This document shows, piece after piece, positions 59,301 through 64,000 of a stretch of 64,000 bases of DNA. Origin of the DNA: Ifrita kowaldi (lineage: Eukaryota; Chordata; Aves; Passeriformes; Cinclosomatidae); contig VZRS01007540.1 in NCBI GenBank assembly GCA_013398055.1, positions 57,151 through 121,150 on the forward strand. Reading direction: 5' to 3'. Both the position numbers and the translations under genes were made by a program. Below the pieces are notes generated by a model that was not told the DNA's origin, searched no databases, and saw only the letters and a list, made by a program, of their open reading frames with translations. The first letter of the stretch is position 1, and each line of letters begins with the position of its first letter.

Positions 59301-61129
59301 GAGGTTTTCTGTCTTTATTTCCTTTCCCTTTGCTCTGAGTTTCTCTTTTCCTTAGCAGAGCTTCAAACACACAGGTTAGTCATGGTTTTATTGCCCAGCA
59401 CAGTGAGGCAAAACTTCTGTTTCAGCCATTTTTGTTGAATATGTGTTGCACTGTGGATTGCAAGAGCTGGCCATGAATCTTTTAAGATCTCCAGAACATG
59501 CTCTGAACTCTTTGTTGGAGAAGTCCAACACAAGTGCTACTGAAATGTGTAATTTACTCGGAGATGTACAGAAATAAGGAAAGGATTCGGGCAACAAGGA
59601 GCTGGAGGGAGGATGCTTGTTTTTCATCTGATAAAATGCCAGTGGATTTTGAAGCATCCTGATTATAAAATGCAGGGGCATTTTTCCTACCACTGCAGAG
59701 AAGAACTCTGGTATTTCATAGTCCAGGATAACAGCACTGGTTTGAAATTTATTACACCAACAGATGCATTGCACTGGGGCTCGAGTGTTTAAATAGGAAC
59801 AGGTAGAGCATTACCTTCATATGAAACAAGAAGGGCTTAGATCTTTCCAGTGACTTAGATATTAACAGATAGGAAGTTCCTATTGAAAGCATTTCCTGTA
59901 TTGGTAGTCCCTGATTTTGGCAGCTTATCTGGGTAGGAAATGAACGCAGGAAGTATCTGTCTACAGACCCTTTATCATCAAGGTAATTGCTGTGGCAGCA
60001 TTTTGCTGTTTATCAAGGTAATAAACAGAGAGTCTAAAAAAAGATGTTTTTCAGCTCTGAAGAATGAGGTTTAAAAAAACTCCTGCAGTTATGCAAAACC
60101 TTCCACGTAGAATGAATGTGCTCCTTCTCGTTGTAATGAGGGATTTGCCAAACAAAGCATTTCCATTCTCCTGGGGGTTTGTTCTCCACTTGTGGCACTG
60201 TGTCTCTGTCTGCCACTCTCTCCTCGCTGTTAAATCAGGCAGGTAGCTTTAAAGGGTCCTGCCACTTCCCGAAAACAGGGATCCACCCCTTCCTGCAGGT
60301 ATTTGCATAAAGCCAGTCCCTGTCATCTGCTGGCAGCACACACCTTTGACTAAGCAAGTCAGCTCCTCTCCCAGGGTGACAAGGCCACGCCAGCCTGGTG
60401 ACACCACTTCCCACCCATGGCTGGAGATACACACTCCAAATAAACACTCACTGCAAGGGCAACACATCACATCCTAGGCATTCCTTCCACTCAGTATTCC
60501 CAAAAGACCAGTTCCCTTGTCCACTCTGAGTCCCCCAGCCCAGCCCTTAAAAAAAAAAAAAATCACTATTACTCATTATTCTTTTTTAGCTTTTAATGTT
60601 CAGTGACATTCTTAAGACCATAATTATCAATTTATTCATTTTACTTCGAAGCAAATTTGATAGTGGTAATTACCAGAAAAGGTAATCACTGGTTCACACA
60701 CAGCAGCTATTAAAAACTATCATAAATATTATTTATTTACCACTAATACCTCTTTCCTGAAAGAAATGTCCCATCTTTCTCTGTGCATAGTAAAAATTGG
60801 TAACCCAGTGCCTAAGGATGCGTTTCAAGGAGAAAGCTAACGTTTGAAACCCAAATCTCACCAGATTTCCTGAAACTTCTCCCTCTGTTCATGGTTATAA
60901 ATTATTTACAGGATTATACAGTCCTTCTAAGGGAGCAGGAATAAACTGAGGGACACAACCTCGCCCAGCCTCAGGCAGGCTGGGTTACAACGTTTAAAAC
61001 AACCCCTCCAACCACAAAGACATCCATTCTTTAAGGAGAGGACTGATGCCTTTCTCACCTAAGTTCTTCAAAGTTTTCCTATCTTTGTTGATGCTTTCAA
61101 CATGAAATTTTCTTCCGTAATACACAAAT
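56331..61129. other. CR1-free part of the ERG 5' intron
   Basis: This is single-copy intron. It includes the candidate enhancer at 58010-58310 and an imperfect 26-28 bp tandem duplication at 58855-58908 (AATCCAGCCTCAGATTCCCA-like units). No exon was recognised. Confidence 0.65.
58010..58310. promoter_or_regulatory. Candidate conserved enhancer in the ERG 5' intron
   Basis: This is repeat-free sequence with clustered blood/endothelial-type motifs: GATA-type TGATAA at 58205-58210, E-box CACCTG at 58256-58261, ETS-type GGAAG at 58157-58161, CGGAAAC at 58168-58174, and the palindrome AGATTAATCT at 58176-58185. The combination resembles known haematopoietic enhancers of ERG and other stem-cell genes. 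This is inference from motif content and appearance; no alignment was possible. Confidence 0.25.
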
Positions 61130-61206
61130 ATATCTCATATATACACATCTATATATATGTGTATATATAGATATACATATATATATATTATATATATATG
61201 AGATAT
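61130..61206. repeat. AT-rich palindrome
   Basis: The arms ATATCTCATATATA (61130-61143) and TATATATGAGATAT (61193-61206) are exact reverse complements. They enclose further nested AT inverted repeats (ATCTATATA / TATATAGAT). Confidence 0.9.
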
Positions 61207-64000
61207 AAATATATGTTCATATATAAGGACAGTAGGGTGGCTGTAAAATTATCTATCCAAAGAAGTTAAGTTTTCAGAGATGGATCTGATAAAAATCACA
61301 TTGCAGTCAATGAATTGGTTACCCTGACAAGGTTTGGCACTGCACGTGTTATTTCCTACTGTATCACCCTTATTTTGCTATATTCATAATACAAGTGATA
61401 CAAAACCAAATTATCTTTTTTTCTTTTTTGTCCTTTTCTGAGTTTCTAAGTAATTCTCTTGGTTTGACTTAGAAACTTGTATTATAAAGGCTACTTATTC
61501 CTGAGTAAACAGCATCATATATTTTTATTGAATTACAAAGCGTCCCTTGGAAAATAAATATCTTTTTTTGGCATTCATATTTTGCAAAACTACTTCTGTG
61601 TTTATCTTTCAGCAAGGCATTCTCCAAGAGCACTTGTTTCTTTTAACATTATTTCTGAAAGGCCTTTTGTAACACGGGGAACTTGCTGAAAAACATTTTG
61701 TTAAGGGATAATGTAGTTCTTGTTCAGGAAAAACAAACAAACCAACAAACTCAGACAGTCAAACATATGCATTTTCCAGCTGTTGTTCCTTGCCTGGGGA
61801 CTTAATTCTAGAAAGCAAAATCCTTATATTTCACTTCATTTTGGCATATGAAGACACAAACCAAATTGAGTTAAATGACTGCCGATTGAAAGCAAAAGAA
61901 AACAACACAAAAATCTCCCCCCAAAAAACAACTTCTGCTCATTTCTGCCTTGAAATTGCACATGTGTATTTGAGTCAGAAACACTGCTTTACCTGGAAAT
62001 AATTATAGCTCTGATTCTACTGCCTTTATTGGAGTAAAAACCTTCATGAAATTGGTGGGAAGTTTGGATTAAGGATCAGGGGAAGCGCTTTAAGGCTCTG
62101 CTGCTGCTGTTGCCTCTGGTTCACCAGAGCACTCAGGTGTGTGCTCAGCTTTACATGTGCAACAGCACCAAAGCCAATGGAAGCATTCACAGGCTTGAAG
62201 TTAAATAATGCCATTGGATCATCTGCTAACTGAGATGAAGGGGAAAAACAAAAAGATAATAATCTTTGTAATTGTTCTAATGCAAGGAACAAAAGTACAA
62301 ATCACTGTATCAGCTCTGCTGGACTCAGTGCAGATGCAATCCTCTAAACAAAGCCTTAAACATTTCCATACGCCAGGAACAGATTTATTTCTTAACTGTC
62401 TCCAGCTTTCAGAAGCATTTGAGTGACTACTCAGAGTTTCTAAAAGAAAGTGAGAGAAAAGTAATGCTATAGAGACGAGCACAGAGTAAAATTCCTCAAA
62501 AACAAATTCATCTTGCCCCTATATTCTGCTTTAATCAGTGCATCCATGCCCTCAAGCCTCAGAAACCACAAAGATTCTCCTGTTCTTTATCAAATACACA
62601 GACCTTTCCTCACAGAAATTTTAGATTCCATATGAACATCACTTTACAAAATAAAAATAAAGCGTGGACATGAGCATATTTAGGTGTAACTTAAATGTCC
62701 GCAAGTATAACCAGTGAATCATTATAAAGTCAACTTAATGAAGAGTTTTTCTAAGAATAAGCACAATGGCACTGGCAGGTGAAGAGAGAAACAGAGCAAG
62801 GCTTAAACACGGCAAGGAATAGAATTCTTTTCTATTTAATGTTCTGTCCTCCACTATGGGATGAATAATGGGAAAAAATACCAAAATGACCTCCAGGATA
62901 ACTATTTTTACTTCACCCCAAGGTAACACTTAAATAACTTTTGCTCCATTCTACTAAAAAAAACCCACCAAAACACACAAAAAAGAGTGATGCCTAATTC
63001 AGATATGTTCAACAATTGTATCTTCAGTGACGAGTGTGATTAATGAGTACAAATAATACTATTTATTAGATAAATAAATCAGCTTCAGTGCCCTGCACTT
63101 CTCTGCAACTGCAGCGCTGTCAGATACCACCTGAGCCAGAAGGACACCTGTCAGCGCTGAAACCTTCACTCTTAGGAGACTTTTCCCACTTGAAAAACCA
63201 CATTTTATCCTTCAAAATGCCAAAAAAACATAACAGAGAGTTCAGCTGAGTGTGCACCAGGTATTGGGATATGAAATATCATCCTGAACTCCTGGCAGGG
63301 GAGGCACCTTCTTGCACCACCCTCCTCTTCCCAGTTTCTTGTGCTGCCCTAGAGACTTCCCTGCTCCCCATCCAAGGGAGAGATCCCTGGCCTGGGCAAG
63401 GGTAGTGCAGTGGAAAAGTCAGGATTAATATTATCCATCCATGTCAGAGCCTGGGAAAAGGCACTGCTGCCTCCTCCTCCTCCTCAGGAGAAACCTCCCA
63501 CCGCGCCGCTTTCCCCTTCACAGGGAAAAAGGAACAGGGGGCAGCAGCAGGAGGGCGCAGGATGAGGAGAGAGTGATCCCCTGGGAAAAGCACGCTCAGG
63601 ACATCAAAGCCAGCACCCAAAAACTCACACCAGGGTTTGCCTTGCCACACGCCAGTGAGCTCCAGTGAAACCAGCCCGATTTCCCCCGAGCCCCAGTGTC
63701 CCACGGGTCCGTCTGCAGGTTGGTGAGAGGGAAAGGATGAATCAGACACCCTGACTGAAAGGTCACCTTTGCACATGTGGAGGTTCCGAGAAGTCTCTGC
63801 CCAGTTATGAACAAATACAGAACCATTCACATCTGAATTCCGAAATTTAATGACTCCACAGCTTCCCTAAAGAATGGAGTGAATTCCCAGAGATCCCAGA
63901 TAAGGTTCTCCACCTTCCTTAACCACACTGGGATAGCTACCCACTGCCAGCAGACAACACAAGCCATTATATTGAGTATTTATATTATTAAATATATATA
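61207..64000. other. Distal ERG 5' intron or upstream sequence
   Basis: This is single-copy AT-rich DNA with one GC-richer stretch (about 63430-63720). No gene, CR1 or RNA gene was recognised. Confidence 0.6.

Larger units (their letters stand above)
7030..64000 (-). other. ERG: ERG gene locus (5' end outside the window)
   Basis: ERG is an ETS-family, sequence-specific nuclear transcription factor that binds GGAA-core sites. It acts in endothelium, haematopoietic stem cells and cartilage. Nine consecutive coding exons are visible on the minus strand, all with GT donors and AG acceptors and with matching codon phases. They sum to 1422 bp (473 codons plus TAA). The translated peptides match vertebrate ERG from the EALSVVSEDQ segment to the C-terminal HLGTYY. 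The ETS paralogue FLI1 is excluded because the linker and C-terminus are ERG-specific (for example PNTSVYPEATQ and [10 protein letters not shown]). The exon with the initiator methionine (a short N-terminus such as MASTIK in known ERG isoforms) was not found between 36944 and 64000. Promoters and first exons are therefore probably further 5'. Fragments of CR1 sit in the introns, none inside a coding exon. Confidence 0.97.
36944..64000 (-). other. ERG 5' intron (partial, more than 27 kb)
   Basis: All sequence upstream of the 218-bp exon to the window edge is read as intron. I looked for the short exon encoding the ERG initiator (MASTIK-type or MIQTVPDP-type N-termini) on the minus strand and did not find it. 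The intron holds eleven CR1 fragments between 38011 and 56330, a GC-rich block (about 37190-38640), an AT-rich palindrome (61130-61206) and several repeat-free stretches that look like regulatory DNA. From 56331 to 64000 no CR1 was recognised. An unrecognised 5' UTR exon or internal promoter cannot be excluded. Confidence 0.7.

Noticed and set aside
1..64000. CRISPR arrays, tRNA or rRNA genes, intact retroviral genomes, bacterial-type operons
   Set aside because: I looked for regularly spaced repeats, cloverleaf-like segments and retroviral-type open frames and saw none. The repeated sequences are dispersed CR1 fragments of eukaryotic type.

Overview
This window is vertebrate, and specifically avian, chromosomal DNA. 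The evidence is a multi-exon nuclear gene with canonical GT-AG introns, AT-rich single-copy introns, and about two dozen fragments of CR1 (chicken repeat 1) LINEs with the typical avian 3' ends. The abundance of near-identical CR1 fragments suggests a neoavian, probably songbird-like, genome, but the species cannot be fixed from sequence alone.

Only one gene is supported: ERG, the ETS-family transcription factor, on the minus strand. Nine coding exons can be placed to the base. From 5' to 3' of the gene they lie at 36726-36943, 24590-24741, 21812-22015, 20827-20907, 18841-18912, 13705-13773, 13313-13369, 11774-11821 and 8517-9037. Their lengths are 218, 152, 204, 81, 72, 69, 57, 48 and 521 bp (the last up to the stop codon). 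Together they give 1422 bp, or 473 codons plus stop, open throughout. This is everything except the few N-terminal residues, whose exon(s) and the promoters were not found and are presumably beyond 64000. The 3' UTR runs from 8516 to about 7030, with a good poly(A) signal at 7052-7057.

Layout: 1-7030 is sequence downstream of ERG with no recognisable gene; it holds a probable assembly duplication around a single N (2421-3727). 7030-9037 is the terminal exon. 9038-36725 holds the other exons and introns. 36944-64000 is one large 5' intron (more than 27 kb), with many CR1 fragments and several repeat-free stretches that look like conserved non-coding or enhancer DNA.

The protein has an N-terminal activation region (exon at 36726), a Pointed/SAM (PNT) domain (mainly the exon at 21812), an alternatively spliced central region made of small cassettes, and the DNA-binding ETS domain with a C-terminal activation tail (terminal exon). 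Six consecutive internal exons are phase 1-1 and can each be skipped in frame, which fits the known isoform diversity of ERG.

I found no sign of a novel system such as a CRISPR array, toxin cluster or viral genome. The interest here lies in exon architecture, candidate regulatory DNA, repeats and assembly artefacts. Most long open frames outside the exons are translations of CR1 repeats or of GC-rich intron.
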